A stretch of DNA of 64,000 nt from Albifimbria verrucaria (lineage: Eukaryota; Ascomycota; Sordariomycetes; Hypocreales; Stachybotryaceae): positions 2,914,001 to 2,978,000 of the forward strand of contig JAHREC010000049.1 of assembly GCA_020081605.1 (NCBI GenBank), read 5' to 3'. The notes beneath the pieces were generated by a model. That model ran no database searches and was not told the DNA's origin. It worked only from the letters and a program-made list of their open reading frames with translations. This document shows positions 25,534 through 37,979 of the stretch, piece after piece. The translations under genes were made by a program, and so were the position numbers. Each line of letters begins with the position of its first letter. Position 1 is the stretch's first letter.

Positions 25534-26291
25534 TCATACAGAGCTCTTCTTCTCCCACATTTGAAACTCGTACTTGGTGCCGGCCTCCTCCTGTCCACCC
25601 TCTGCCACCTCCTCGCCAGTCCAGGCCTGCAGCTCCTCCCTTGATCGCTGCACCCAGCCCTCAGCAGCGCCGCCGCCGTTCGTCAAGTCCAGCGGGAAGA
25701 AGACGTCACAGTCGAAATCGCGCTCGATGCTGGTCAGAAGTACACGGTGGGCGGCAGGCAGTTGCAGGGCAGCACGGTAGATTTGGGCGCCGCCCATGAC
25801 GAAGACACGGCCTACGGGAGGCTGGGTGGATGACTGCGCGACTTGCAGCGCCTGCTCTAGAGAAGATGCCCAGACGGGCTCAGATGGGGTGGACTGAGGT
25901 GGTTTGGTGTCATGAGCGGTGCGAGAGATGACAATGTTGAGACGGTCCTTGAGAGGGCGGAATTTGGTAGGGATTGAGTCCCAGGTCTTGCGACCCATGA
26001 TGACGGCATTCACGGTACCTGGTGCAGCCTATGAATAAATCAGCCTCGGCATTAAAACCCGACAATCTCTACACTCAAGACCAGAGACAAGGCTCATGTA
26101 GCTGGTGTATTGTAAGAGTCTCGTATCAAGTGCACGAGAGAGCGCACACTCACCTGAGGCGGCAGACGAGTCGTGACGCGAGCAAAGTACTGCATCTCCT
26201 TCCGCAGGCCCTTCCACGGCATGCCGCCTTGGGCACCGATGCCCATATTGCGCGTTGCCGCGACGATCAGCGTCAGTTCTGAGGGCTGCAT
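25534..26291 (-). CDS. DFR1: Dihydrofolate reductase
   Basis: Reduces dihydrofolate to tetrahydrofolate with NADPH; required for thymidylate and purine synthesis. The start at ATG 26291 gives MQPSELTLIVAATRNMGIG, followed by GGMPWKGLRKEMQYFARVTT, which holds the substrate-binding core (MPW, then an acidic residue further on). After a 125-nt intron (26029-26153) come VNAVIMGRKTWDSIPTKFRP, then LNIVISRTA and RVFVMGGAQIYRAALQ, the NADPH-binding MGG motif. The C-terminus keeps ERDFDCDVFFP and ends YEFQMWEKKSSV. The reading frame is clean. It is tandem with the GST gene on the same strand. Confidence 0.95.
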
Positions 26292-26658
26292 GGTCGGTTG
26301 TGTGGGATTAGGATAGGAGAGTTGGTTGTTGGACGCTGGATGAAAATAGCTTGTACTGATGTGGGTATGTGATTGAGCTTGCATGCGATATCAAATCGTC
26401 ACACAGAGGCAAGCAACCGAGACACCGCCACCACATTATTTGTGAAGCCGTCACGTAATTACAAACAGTTTATCTCTTTTCACATCAATGAAAAAAGGAA
26501 GGAAAAAAATAAGAGTTCAATAATTGGCTAGTTGGTGACGGTGGAAATACTTGGTGGTTTCAATTGTAACTACAGACCACTACGTAGAGTCATAAACACT
26601 GGATCAGACACGCTTCCATACATATCTTCAGACCGAGGCCAGCAAATATCGAGCCCAT

Positions 26659-27650
26659 TCACAGCTTGGCTGGTGGAAGAATCTCGACATCGTGGTACGG
26701 CACGCCCAGGTACTCGTATATATGGTTGAACCTAAGATTATTTACCAGTCAGCATATGTGGATAAATCGTGACAGATTGATGGACCAAAAACTCACCGGT
26801 CGCTGCCGAAGAAGGCCTCTCCTTTGCCCTGGGAATTCGTTGCCCAGATCCAAGGAGCACCAAACGCACCCAGCTCGTTCACAGCCTTGGCCGTGGTCGC
26901 CTTGAGGGTATCCTTGGCCTCAAGCCTACCGTCCATGATGCGGCGCACATCCTCGGTCGAGAACAGGTGCGGCCCGCCCTCGGGCGTCTCTGTCGCGGCG
27001 GTCAAGGTTGCCTCAAGGTTCTCATCAACGGTGTAGTTGACGTGAGGAGGCGTCCAGAAGCGGTCGAAGAGGAAGTGCATGGCGGACAGGAACGTCTTTT
27101 CTGGGTAATGCTCCTTGATGTAGATCAGGGCACGCAGCGGCGATACGGTCAGGGCCATGGACATGAAGTCCTTGGGGAAGCGCATGCCGCCCTTGCCTAC
27201 GCGCTGGGCCGCGCGCCGGGAGTCAGTCGCAAGATACTTGTTCTTTGCGGGGAGCATCCATGGCGGCTTGTTTCCTGGGGTATAGTCAGATATTGAGACT
27301 TTGAATTGATGGGTTCAAGTGACGCAGAAGCGTGATATGTTTACCAGAGAGCTGGTTGATGCCAGCGATGAGGGTAGGATGGAACCTAGGATCAATCAGT
27401 AAACAGCCGATGTCGCACTCGGTTATTAATCCTGTCAAAGGCAACATACTCTACTTGGATTCCATGGGCAGCGAGCCTTGGCAGGTTCGGCAGCAGGTCT
27501 GCGAAAGCGATATAGCTATAGAACGAAGCTGCAACGACGTCAGACCAAGCTTGGAAGCAGAAGACGCAGCACGGCCAGCTTCTGGACCATGCACGTCCAG
27601 CGCATGCGCCCCTTACCTATGTCGAGATAACAATCGATTCGGCCACCCAT
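26659..27650 (-). CDS. Kappa-class glutathione S-transferase (DsbA-like thioredoxin fold)
   Basis: Kappa GSTs are DsbA-related, glutathione-dependent enzymes found in mitochondria and peroxisomes. Exon 1 is very short (MGGRIDCYLDI, ATG 27650). Exon 2 gives ASFYSYIAFADLLPNLPRLA; the Ser in this segment sits where the catalytic serine of the class is expected. Later exons give FHPTLIAGINQLSGNKPPW, LPAKNKYLATDSRRAAQRVG, then ALTVSPLRALIYIKEHYPE and LGAFGAPWIWATNSQGKGEA. The last exon gives FNHIYEYLGVPYHDVEILPP and AKL. The tail -AKL resembles a peroxisomal PTS1 tripeptide (variant of SKL), so peroxisomal targeting is possible. Four introns are needed and all have GT/AG ends; no frame shift is required. 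Confidence 0.88.
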
Positions 27651-27993
27651 TTTTACTCGGTCAGGCAATAACGGCAGAAATCACGTCAGTGTTGCGAGGG
27701 TCCGAAATGGCCCCTTCGCGTCCGAGGAGGCCGTTCGTTTTACCCCAGACTCGGCTTATACTGCGCCAGTCAGGGACGCTTCTCCACGTGCTCCACTTGC
27801 AGCCGAGGTCCGCAGCGCCCAGCCTCTGGGTCTGTTCACTAATCCTATTATCAACCACTGCTCACTTATACCTATCGACCGCACGCTTTTTCACCAGGGA
27901 AATGTAGTACGGTTCGTTCCCAATTGCCAATCTACCTGGTGACATTTTCAGTAGCCTTCTTCTCCCACTTGTAACCACCAAACCTCCCAAACA

Positions 27994-29155
27994 ATGCCGG
28001 CGTCAAACCCCGTTGCCCTCGTCGTAGGTGCATCTCGAGGCATCGGCCGTCAGGTCGCCGTTGACCTCGCTGCGAATGGATACGCAGGTTGGTGGTCCCC
28101 AGTTCATCTAGTTCCTATACAATAAAATCACTAAGCACCCGTATTCGATAGTTGTTGTCGCCGCCAAGTCCATAAGTGATCCATCCAAGCAAATCCCTTC
28201 CCCCAAATCCAAACTCGCCAGACTCTACCATTACCACCGTCACCCGCGAGATCCTCACCGCTGGCGGGGAGGCTACGGCCCTTCAAGTCGACGTCCGATC
28301 TCCTGAGAGTGTCAAAAGCCTGGTGGATGCTACCATTGAGGTTGGTTAAATCATCTACTCTACCTGCTTCGCACTGCTTCCCTTCCCGTTGTCTAATTCG
28401 ACAAATTATAGAAATACGGCCGCTTAGATGTTCTCGTATACAACTCGGGCGCCATCTTCTGGGCTTCGGTGGCATCAACACCGCTGAAGCGTTTCCAGCT
28501 TATGCAGCGCGTCAACCCCGAAGGCCTCTATGCCATCGTTCAGTTTGCCCTCCCTCACCTTCGCCGGTCCACCAGCGGCGGCCGCATCGTCGTTGTCAGC
28601 CCACCCATCTATAGCCGTTTCTTCCGTGGCAAGACAGCCTATGCCATGGGGAAAGTTGGCATGAGCGTTCTAACCAAAGGCCTTGCCATGGATTTTGAGC
28701 GCGAGGGCCTAAATAACATGGCCATCACCAGTATTTGGCCTGCAGTGGTAAGTTCCACGCAGACTTCGTTCATTCATTCATCATCGTGTAAGCCACTGTG
28801 CTACTCTACTAACATAACACAAGGCCATAGAATCTGCAGCCACGGAACAGTTCACTCGCACGAATCCCTCAGAAGCCAGAGACCTTCGCAAGCCCACCAT
28901 ATTTTCCGACGCCATTCTGGCCATCCTCAAAGCACCCCCTCAGTGGTCAATGGAGAGCTGCTTCTTGATGAAGACTTCCTACGTGAACACGCTGGGGTTA
29001 CAAACTTTGACAAATACAGCATCGTCTCTGGGGCGTCGCCACGTCGTATCATGCCTGCCAAATTGCCGGATCTGACAGTTGCAGAGCAGGCAGATGAGGG
29101 TAAACGCTACGACAGCACAAAAGGTCCAAATTGTAGAAACAGCGGTATACTATGA
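27994..29155 (+). CDS. Short-chain dehydrogenase/reductase (HSDL2-like)
   Basis: NAD(P)-dependent oxidoreductase of unknown substrate. The cofactor motif is VALVVGASRGIGRQVAVDLA. After an intron at about 28087-28149 the chain continues VVVAAKSISDPS, then EILTAGGEATALQVDVRSPE, a second intron, and YGRLDVLVYNSGAIFWASVA. The catalytic Ser is in IVVVSPPIYSRF, and Tyr and Lys in TAYAMGKVGMSVLTKGLAMD. A third intron precedes FTRTNPSEARDLRKPTIFSD. Frame shifts near 28200 (C5 run) and about 28941, and perhaps near 29121, look like missing bases. The C-terminal part (FLREHAGVTNFDKYS, PRRIMPAKLPDLTVAEQADE) matches the long fungal HSDL2-like type. The exact end depends on the last shift: 29155 as read, or 29195. 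Confidence 0.8.
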
Positions 29156-29440
29156 GGCGTCAACTTATGTACCAAATCGCTCGTTTCAAGTCTGATATCT
29201 TAGAATATACACAGGCCCTTCTGCCGCGGCATCAGTAACCCTAACTCCATAATAAACATCATCAACCAATCTTCCCAAGCTCATATCACAAAATGAAAAA
29301 GATAAAGGAAAAGAAGACCCGCTGTGTGCATACGACTACCCCTGACCATGCTATTATTCTTAACACTGCCCTCACGTTCCTTGCATGCTCTTGCCTCGAG
29401 TGGGCACGAGGCCATACCATCAACAGGTAGCACCGTGAAC

Positions 29441-32400
29441 TCATACATCCTGGCTCTTTGGTTGGCTTAGTGGCCCCATCCCTTGCATGTTCTCAATGTC
29501 ACCAATCGTCTCATTGAACACGCTCGTAACGTGGTTGAGCACCCGGATGCGGTTCCACTCATGTCTATCTCGCCAGATCTCATCCATCAGATCTCGGTTG
29601 ATTTGCTCAAGTTGCTCAATGGTGCAACCAGAGGTGCCGTCAGCGACTTCAGTCAAGAAATTCTCAACTGCTCCCTCCACAGACAACGGCTGTGACCCAG
29701 ACGAGCCGGAGTGCCGGACGGAAGCGTCATCCGGTCGAGGACTGTTCAAGAGGTTACCGATACCCAGGCTATGAGTCTTAGAATGCCCCGAGCTATGGTG
29801 CGCTTGAGACTGGGGCGAAGTTGGGCTACCGCTCAGGTTAGACCCGCCCGCAAGTGTTCCACGGACCAAAGCATGAGCTTGTGAGTGTGGCCATTGTTCG
29901 TCGCTCGAAGTCGCTTGACTGTGCATCAACAGTGTGTCGGGTATGTCGGCTTCCTGCTCGTTGTCACGGCCTCGCTGTTCCTCGTGGTTCCCATTTGTTA
30001 ATTGAGTGCTCCAGTTAGAGGAGCGGTGAGTGGACGGATCCGAAGTCTTTGTTGTAGACGCTTCATTGATGATTGCCGACGGCGACACGCCAGGGGAGAG
30101 CTGTTACGGCAGACTTCTGCGAGATTTGTGTCATTCCAGCGGCGCCTTTGTCGAGTTGCTCTTGAGATTTCGGTGGCGGGGCCATGTCTGGGACTTGCGA
30201 TACATTCTGGGTTTCGTCCTCCATACCACTCATCTGCACGTCTTCGCTCTTTGATGGATGCGAAGTTCCGTTGCTCAGCGAGTGGGAGTGTGATGCCGAG
30301 ACATCCTGCCCACTAAATGGTGGACTTCGGACCTGGAAGTGTGCTGTCGTTCGCGACCCTGGGACAAGTTCTCCGAGAGTGACTGGACCCTGAGAATCGC
30401 TGTCATTGCCACCAACGTCTGATTGAACCCTATTCAATATCGACAGCATAGCTTTCCTCTTCCGCTGCTTCTCGGCCGCCTCCTTTGCCCTATGTACTTG
30501 TCGCTGATAGAGTGCTTCCCAGTCAATATGCGAAGTGCTGTTCTCAATACTAGCGACATCAACTTCGACATTGCTGAGTAACTCGTTTGCCTTGAGAGTA
30601 CGTTCCTTGTCGCCAATGTTCTTCGCATCTCTAGCCAGAGCCTTAATGTCAAACAAGAAGTCTTTAGGTCGTGCGTAGAACCCGTTGGATAGACGCTCTT
30701 CTATCGTTGTCGTTTCAAGATTGTAATAGCACTTCCCAGTGGCGGTGTCTCGCAGCACGTCGTTACCGTGCTTATCTTTGACAATTTCAAAGGGACGCAC
30801 CTCGCCTTCGGCAACATCTGGGCGAACATAATTCGGGTCTGATTCAGCAAATAAATAGTCAATCTGAGATTGAGGAATGACTGGCTGCCTGAACTTCTTG
30901 TAGCGCCTGTTGATTTGGTCCATGATAGGCTGCAGCTGGATTTTCAGGCCATTGAGCAACTGATGGTCCTTTTTCTGGAGCGCCTTCATCTCAGCCTTCG
31001 TTGGTGGCTTGGGCTCGATTGCAGGCGCAACAGGAAGCTCTTCAAGAACCCGCTTCTTGCGGTTTTCAAGGTCGGGGAACTCAGCTGGCTTCATTTTGAC
31101 ATAGTCCAGTGTCCTAGCGAAATACTCCATTCGATTTGACTACATTTTGTCAGTTTCAATTCATCAGGTATTATGTAACCGCTACTCACCCTTTGAGGTC
31201 GTGGAATCTCCATTCGATTTCTACGAGAGAAACCGAAAAACATCCTGAATAGATCGTTGTTGAGTTCGCTCTTTTCACACTCTGCAGTAGCAAGCAGAAG
31301 TATAGGATCAGTTGGTGGGATTGAGTTCAGCATCGTTTGGAATGTGACCAACGCTGCTGAATCCCTAAGAGTAGCGTACCATGCGTCTACGTTAGGAAGG
31401 TAAATGACGCTGGGTTTATGTCGCCTGACTTCAGTAAAGAGGCTAACTATGACTTGCTCCGTTGGCTATTGACAATATTAGTAAAAGGCAGTGGCGAAAT
31501 GGTTAGAGAACTTACTCGTCCATCACCAAGCAGGCTCGGCAAATCAAAGTTCTGCACATGAACTCCTTCAAAGTGATGTAGAATGGCTGCGGACAGATAG
31601 CCCTGGCCCATGCCATGGGCACCGTAGACAATGAAACGAGGACGGAAAACCCGTGATCGTTCAAACTCTTGGTGTAGCGCTTCGCGACCAAAACCGTGAT
31701 CATGGTCTTCAATCTGCTCGTACATGGCTTCCTCGAGAGCCGTAATTTTCTTCTTGCGTGGCAATAATTCATCCAGTGCTTTCTTCGCTTCAGCAAGCTG
31801 GTCGCGTAGAAGTGGCTCGATCGATTTGGGTAGAGGTTTTGCACCAGACGTAGCGGAACGCTCTGAAGATGGAATCAATCGCTTGATAGATATCATGAAG
31901 TCCGTAGCATGAACACTAATCTTTTCTGGGTCGACAATGAGTTTCTCCTTGGAAGAGTAGATTTGAGGGTATGTCCGTTGGATTGCATTAAGAGCAGCTT
32001 CCGTGCACAGAGCTCGTAAGTCAGCACCTCCATACCCTTTTGTTTTTTCAGCAAGAGAGCTCTTGAACTGGTCAGAGAGGCCCCAGTCCTTGGTATGGAT
32101 GTCGAGGATTGACTTTCGCCCATCTATATCGGGGAGAGGGAAGTAAAACTCCCTATCGAATCGTCCTGGTCGACGCAAAGCAGGGTCGATGTTGTCTGGT
32201 CGGTTTGTTGCACCAATGACAATAACCTGACCACGGCCATCCATACCATCCATGAGTGCCAGTAGTGTGGACACAATGGATGCATGGATTTGCTCCTGTT
32301 TACTCGATCGCACAGGTGCCAATCCATCGATTTCATCGAAGAAGATAATACTTGGCTGGGTCCTCCGTGCTTCCTCGAAGAGCAACCTAAGCTGCTTCTC

Positions 32401-34391
32401 TGCTTCACCAACCCATTTACTCAATGCATCGGCACCTTACGCATGTAGAAGGAAATCTTCCTTCCACCTGTGCCAACCGAATTCGCGAGCGCACGAGCAA
32501 GTAGAGTTTTACCCGTTCCAGGAGGTCCATGAAATAGAACACCCCTAGGTGGCGTAACATGGAACCGCGTGAAAAGCTCGGGGTAGAGGAGAGGAAGCTG
32601 GACCATCTCCTTGAGCTGGTCGATATGGCCCTGAAGACCACCGACTTTGCTGAAGTCGACATTCAAGTCCACTCCTAGAGGGTCAGCATCGGCGAGTGCC
32701 TTGCGATCCTTGATCTTTCCGACGTTGGGGTGGCTCCTACACCATCCGCGTTCAATCCAAGACCACCAGGTAAAAGCCCACCAGCAGGAGCCGCAGAGGT
32801 AGGAGTCATTCCGACGTTACCAACAACGCTAGATCGATGCATCATCTCGTCGTCGCTGCTATCAGAATCCACCCCGCCAGTGGCACCAGTGCCCCAGGGG
32901 CCTGTAAGCAGAGAGCCCACGCCACCACCGCCGCCAAATGGCCCAAAGGTAGTATTCAGATTGCGCTCCCACCCGCCAGCACCACCGCCACGCTTGCGAG
33001 CACGAGCAGGGGCTGGGGCCGCCTCCTCTACTTCCTCTTCTTCGATGTTCGCCGACGTCAAAGGTGGCATGTAGTAATTAACTCTTGCTCTTGCGCGTCG
33101 GGTATTCTCTTGGTAGACAATCGGAGACTCTGCCCGAGGGGCTCGTCGACGAGGGCGAGATGATTGCCTTAGCTCGTGCGCTTCTTCGTTCAGTTCGTCA
33201 AGATCAAGATCAGGCTCGTCATCACCCGAATCATCGCCACGCCGGGAACTCCTTCCGGAGCGCCCCTCCGTCGCGCAGTCCTACCACGAGGAGTAGGGGT
33301 ATCGTCGTCCCCATCTTTGTTGTCTTTGTCTGAGCCTGACGCCCGGGCTTCGTCTTCAGATTCCTCGCCTGGGTCGAAATCACTGCTTGGTTCTTGAGTG
33401 GACTTCTTCAGGCCGGCTCGGCGTGTCAGACGTCGAGAGCGGCGGTTATCCCCGGCGTCGGATTCAGCTTCGTCCGGAGCCGATACGTCAGCTCGAGCTC
33501 CTCGTGTCCTCCGGTTTATGGGCACATCATCCTCATCGTCATCCTCATCGGGGCCACTTGTGCCGGAGCAGGATCGACTGCATCTTCATCCTTCATTACC
33601 TCGGGCTCTTGATCGGCAGGCTTTTCGGGTGCTTCTTCAGGTTGGGGATCGTCGTTCTTTGCCTCCTCATCTAGTGGTTTGGCATCCTCTGCAAGCTCAT
33701 CGGGCTCATCGACATTTTCCTTGCCATGCACGCTACTCTCCTGCGTAGCCTCCTCAATCGGCTCAGGGGCTTTCATGAGGCCTTTGGTTGCGCGCGAGGA
33801 CCTAGCAGTGCGAGCATATGCTTCGGGGCTTTTGCTGCGAGATTCACGAGAAGGCACAGCATGGCGGCCAGATGTCGACAACTCAACGAATTCCTCAGCA
33901 TCCTCAGTCGTGGCGCGTGTTGCCCGACGCGTAGCTTGCGTCGCAAGCGCACCTTTGGGGACCTTGAGCTTAACAAGACGCCTCGGGCGCGGTCGTGATG
34001 GTGCATCTGCGGGTTCTTCGGCTCCCCGATAATTCGTCCTCTTCTTCCTCCTCGCTACTTTCCCTGTAGTTTTGCGGCTTGACGGCAACTTTTCTTGTCC
34101 TCCGGCCTGCGGCATTCACTGGGGCGTCTTCGTCTTCTTCCTCGTCGTCATCTTGGGAGTCGGCCTCAACAAAAGAATCCTCCTGGCTATCCGACAGCTC
34201 CTGGTCATCGTCTTCAATGTCCGAGCCTCTGTAGCGGTTGCCTCTGCGGCGACTCGGCTTTGACCCTCTGGTGGCGCGCGCTTTCTTCGAGCTTCTTGGG
34301 GTCTCTCCTCGGTAGGGTCGAAGTTTTCGTCTTCGGAGTCGGACTTGTTTGGGTCGAAGTCTTCGAGAACCCTCTTCCTTTTGGGCGCCAT
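29441..34391 (-). CDS. YTA7: AAA ATPase with bromodomain-like region, Yta7/ATAD2 family
   Basis: Nuclear chromatin AAA ATPase that evicts or remodels histone H3-H4 and acts at boundaries between active and silent chromatin. ATG 34391 begins an acidic, Lys/Arg-rich N-terminus (MAPKRKRVLEDFDPNKSDSE, many E/D runs). The first AAA module has FSKVGGLQGHIDQLKEMVQL, Walker A GPPGTGKT, Walker B IIFFDEIDGLAP, and ATNRPDNIDPALRRPGRFDR. The second module is degenerate at Walker A (GAHGMGQGY), as is usual in this family. The bromodomain-like region lies near KIQLQPIMDQINRRYKKFRQ and DYLFAESDPNYVRPD. The C-terminal part is Ser/Gln-rich and ends PKSQDV. Introns fit about 31455-31515 and 31140-31190. Several one-base shifts occur in the N-terminus, plus one each near 32440, 32720 and 30080. 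Confidence 0.93.
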
Positions 34392-36945
34392 GATGAAGGC
34401 TCAGGGACAACAATCAAGCATATAGCGCTGTGACAAAACGGTCGGTCGCGGGTGGGCCTGCAAGTGATTTCGGCGATACTCGCCGAATGCCTGCTTCAAA
34501 ATACACATCGTCAATAACAGTAACCACGTTGCACACCCGCGCCAGGGCAAGCACGGCAGGGAGTGGCCAGAAGAAGGGAATGTCGCTTGTGCTACTCACC
34601 TACGAGGAGCCCGGGTCGGTGCACAATATCAGTCTAGTGCGTGCATGGAGCTTCAGTTGTCGCAAGCAATAGCGCGACAGAGCCACGACGGCGCTGAAAA
34701 GGAACCCCGAATGCTTGGGGTATCAATCTCGTCAATGATGGAGTCGGATGTGCAATCGATTTGCAGTGGAGATATTGATGTCGCCGATGCGTGAGTCAAG
34801 ATGAATTTGCGCGCGTCGATGTCGCGGTAGCTCAGCGTTCACAAGAGCGAACGGCTTCTTCACATAGGTCGAAGCGAGGTACGTACCTCCGTCTCACGTG
34901 CAGCTGAAAGGTGCCTGTCCAACATGCGGGCCATGCAACCACCAATCACAAGCCAGCAAAATTAGCAAAAACAGCATCAAAACATGAACGACGTAAGTCG
35001 AAAAACAAGATGATTGAATTCAACTTATAACCCATTCTTTGTCGCAAAACATCACCCAAGGTTATGCAGTGCCAATTTTCTCCAGGTTATTGAATCACAA
35101 GTCTATAATAACAGCAGAATATTGTATTTATTGCGCATCACGGTCTATAAGCTCGCAGGCCAGAATAGAATACAGGATAAATGACAATATTCCAGATGCG
35201 CTTTGCCCCTGGAGCTATCTTTAAAGCTTTCCCCGGATATCCGGGATCTTCATACTGCCGAGCATGGCTTGATGGATGCGGCTCAAACCCAAGCTTTCGT
35301 AGGGCTGATGTTGACACTGTCCCACAACTGATCGAGATTTATGCCTTACTGCCTGATATTTTGGGCATCCAACTATGCTGCGATGCTAAGCATACCTACC
35401 CCGTAAGTAGGTAGGTACACATTACCCTGAAGCAGTTGGCAATATGTTCCGTAGGTGTACTCAGCATCTCATAAAATGTGACGGATAAAAGTCGATAAAA
35501 GACTCAAAATCACCGAGGCTTCTATTGAATATAACATGTCGTACATACATCTAATGATACTCGTCAACCATGCCGGAGTTTCTCGGTGTCCTAACATTGG
35601 AGTTTGAGCGATCGGTACAGGGTATGCATATTCGCAGCAATGAAGTTGCCCTGACCATGAATATGGGAGAAGTTCACAAATCGCAGCAATGGCACCCATT
35701 TCATACTCCTAGATTAATATCCGGATCCTAAGCAAGCAACATATTGCAAAAACAAGTACCAAAAAAACTAAAGAAAAAAGGCATGTTTGCGTATAAACTA
35801 TACAAATAGTCATGCTTGGGTAGAGCTATTTCGTCCATCACTGAAGCAACTGCCTCATGAACAGATATTTCGACAGCCTTTAAATCGGATAGAGTGCCTC
35901 CGATGCGATAGCCTAGCCCCTGATCTGAAAAGCCGTATTCACAAACCACAGAGTCTCATAAATTCCCCAGCCACTGCATTGAAATTGCACTTGCAGGCAC
36001 GTCAACTACTATTCCTGAGTAGTTGGTCCGACGGTGCGCTAGCTAAACACCCGACCTTTCGTAACGGTCTCACCAAATCAAGAAAGAGTATACCGATAAG
36101 AACATATGCCATCATTCAGGCTCTGTATCCGTTCAAACGACCGAGAACAGCCAAATTTATGATCACAACATGCCATCTAGACTCAAACCCGGCTGCTTTG
36201 CCCAGCTACGGGCATTAATGCTGACGCTAGAACGCTCACCCAAGACGTGGAGACGTTGCCCGGGATAGCCCATGCTCAGCTAGCAGTCTATAGGCCGTTC
36301 GTAGAGACTCACAGCTACGACGCTAACAAGCAACCTCACGCAGAACGCCTAACAAGCCACACATTGACTCACCTTCATGTGCCTCTAGAATGTGACACGC
36401 ATATAGGGGGATCCAAAGCATTGTTTGAGTGTGACTAGTGGTGGGATACCACAGAGGTTAACGGTTGGCTGCGTTAACATCTCTACTTACTGTAACCATC
36501 CTGGCAACACCCCTTAAACTTACAGTTCTGATCCCCTGGCAACATCGTGTAAACGACACTAGCAGGCACTCTAGCTTCAGTAAAAATCGAGAAATCGGGC
36601 CACAACACGCAGTATAAAGTAGAACCGAGATGACCCTGAAAATGTCTGCCATTTGTGGAGTTTAACACAGCGTCTGGCGGGTTAACCACCCAAAGATGTG
36701 ATACGAAGTCTGAAAATTTAACAATTGGTATTTGTAGACAATCTTAATGGTCAATTATGTATCTATCTGTACAATTGACATATCCAATAATAACGTTCCG
36801 TCAAACACCTCGCTTGTTGTAAGCACCCGAATCTATGTCTATACGCTAATGTTCCAAATTCTATAATGCGGACGAGAGGAAAGTTTTTCTATAAGACAAT
36901 CACTGTGCTCCAGTCTTCATCCTCGTCAGATCAAGTCCAATCGGC
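34392..36945. other. Intergenic region without a supportable gene
   Basis: About 2.5 kb of mixed composition, AT-leaning from 35 kb onward. Only short open frames occur, none with recognisable residues. GTAC/GGTAG clusters occur at 34878-34890 (GGTACGTACCTCC) and 35404-35418 (AAGTAGGTAGGTACAC). Confidence 0.5.
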
Positions 36946-37851
36946 TTAAGCGTCAAGTATGTTGCGAGCGTTGTCCAAGAGATTGACATCGCCCGGGCTG
37001 TTCTGAGAGTACCGGGCGTTGAACTTCATGATGTGGCGGACCTTTCGATAGGTGGAAACATCGATGAGAACTGGTCTGTCCACGACGTTCCAGGCCACAT
37101 CCTGAGCACACGGAGGGGTTGTCAGGAGCCACTGTATTGGAAGACGTTGGAGGATTGTAGGTGTTCGATAAGGCGCTTGAAGTTGAGAGGGCCAGTGGCG
37201 GTCACGGATCCGGCTTCGTGGACTTTCTCGACATCATCGAAGACGTTTTCTAGAAGCCTGAGGGGCTTGTCGTCATGTCCAGCTACGTCAATGAGGAAAC
37301 CGACAACGGCAAGCGACTCCTCTGTATACGAGTTAGCACATTCATGTAGGTATGACAAACACCTTAATAGACTTGTGATCTGAATAGGGGTGTGGCATTG
37401 TTATTGACGTACTGCAGTCTTGGAAGACGAAGTGAACCTCCATAGGATAATGCTCTCCATCGATGCGATGCTCGCTAGGAGTGTGGAAGTGGAATTGCTT
37501 GAGGGTGTAGTCACGACCATTCAAAGCCAGAGAGCCATTGACAGGGACTTCGAGTGTTGTGCCGAGATTCTCCAGCTCGCCCCTTTTTGTAAGTAGGAAT
37601 GTCAATAACCAGCTCTTTGCCGCGTACTGTGTGTGTGGTCGACGGTTGGATGTCGATGGGTGATTGTCCATGTCCCAAGGCACAGTCCATGTTTCCCGAG
37701 CCCACACCATGCCAGTTCAATGGTCCTTCAAGTCCAGTGTAGCCAAACTTGGGCTTGATGCTTCCTCACTACGAGGATTAAGAGTTGTTCCATGATCGCA
37801 CATGGCATTGGCCATGGAGGCGATGGAACCAAACAGTAGGAAAAACTTCAT
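36946..37851 (-). CDS. Secreted alpha-class carbonic anhydrase
   Basis: Zinc enzyme that interconverts CO2 and bicarbonate, here predicted to act outside the cell. ATG 37851 opens a signal peptide (MKFFLLFGSIASMANA). Family motifs follow: PKFGYTGLEGPLNWHGVG, CALGHGQSPIDIQPSTT, and two zinc histidines in LKQFHFHTPSEH. The third zinc histidine is in YPMEVHFVFQD. After an intron of about 90 nt come SLAVVGFLIDVAGHDDKPLR and then SLTTPPCAQDVAWNVVDRPV, the substrate-pocket Thr region. The Cys of DCALG and of TPPC could form the usual disulphide. The protein ends DNARNILDA. One-base shifts near 37126, 37580 and 37755 break the frame and are read as missing bases. A TATA-like element lies about 120 nt upstream. 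Confidence 0.9.
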
Positions 37852-37969
37852 TTTAATAGGGGATACTGGGTATCTGTTGGAAGGTGGTAAATGGAATTAT
37901 AAAAGAATGCAAAGATAACAAGTTCTGTTTTTCTTGGCCTTTTATTTCATCGTAGCCTTGCCATGAAGC

Positions 37970-37979
37970 TTTATATAAT
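37970..37979 (-). promoter_or_regulatory. TATA-like element upstream of the carbonic anhydrase
   Basis: On the minus strand the sequence reads GATTATATAAAGC about 120 nt before the ATG at 37851, a usual spacing for a fungal TATA promoter. Support is positional. Confidence 0.4.

Noticed and set aside
34790..34870. A tRNA-like string (GCGGTAGCTCAGCG)
   Set aside because: It resembles a D-arm/A-box, but no matching B-box (GGTTCGAATCC) or acceptor pairing follows.
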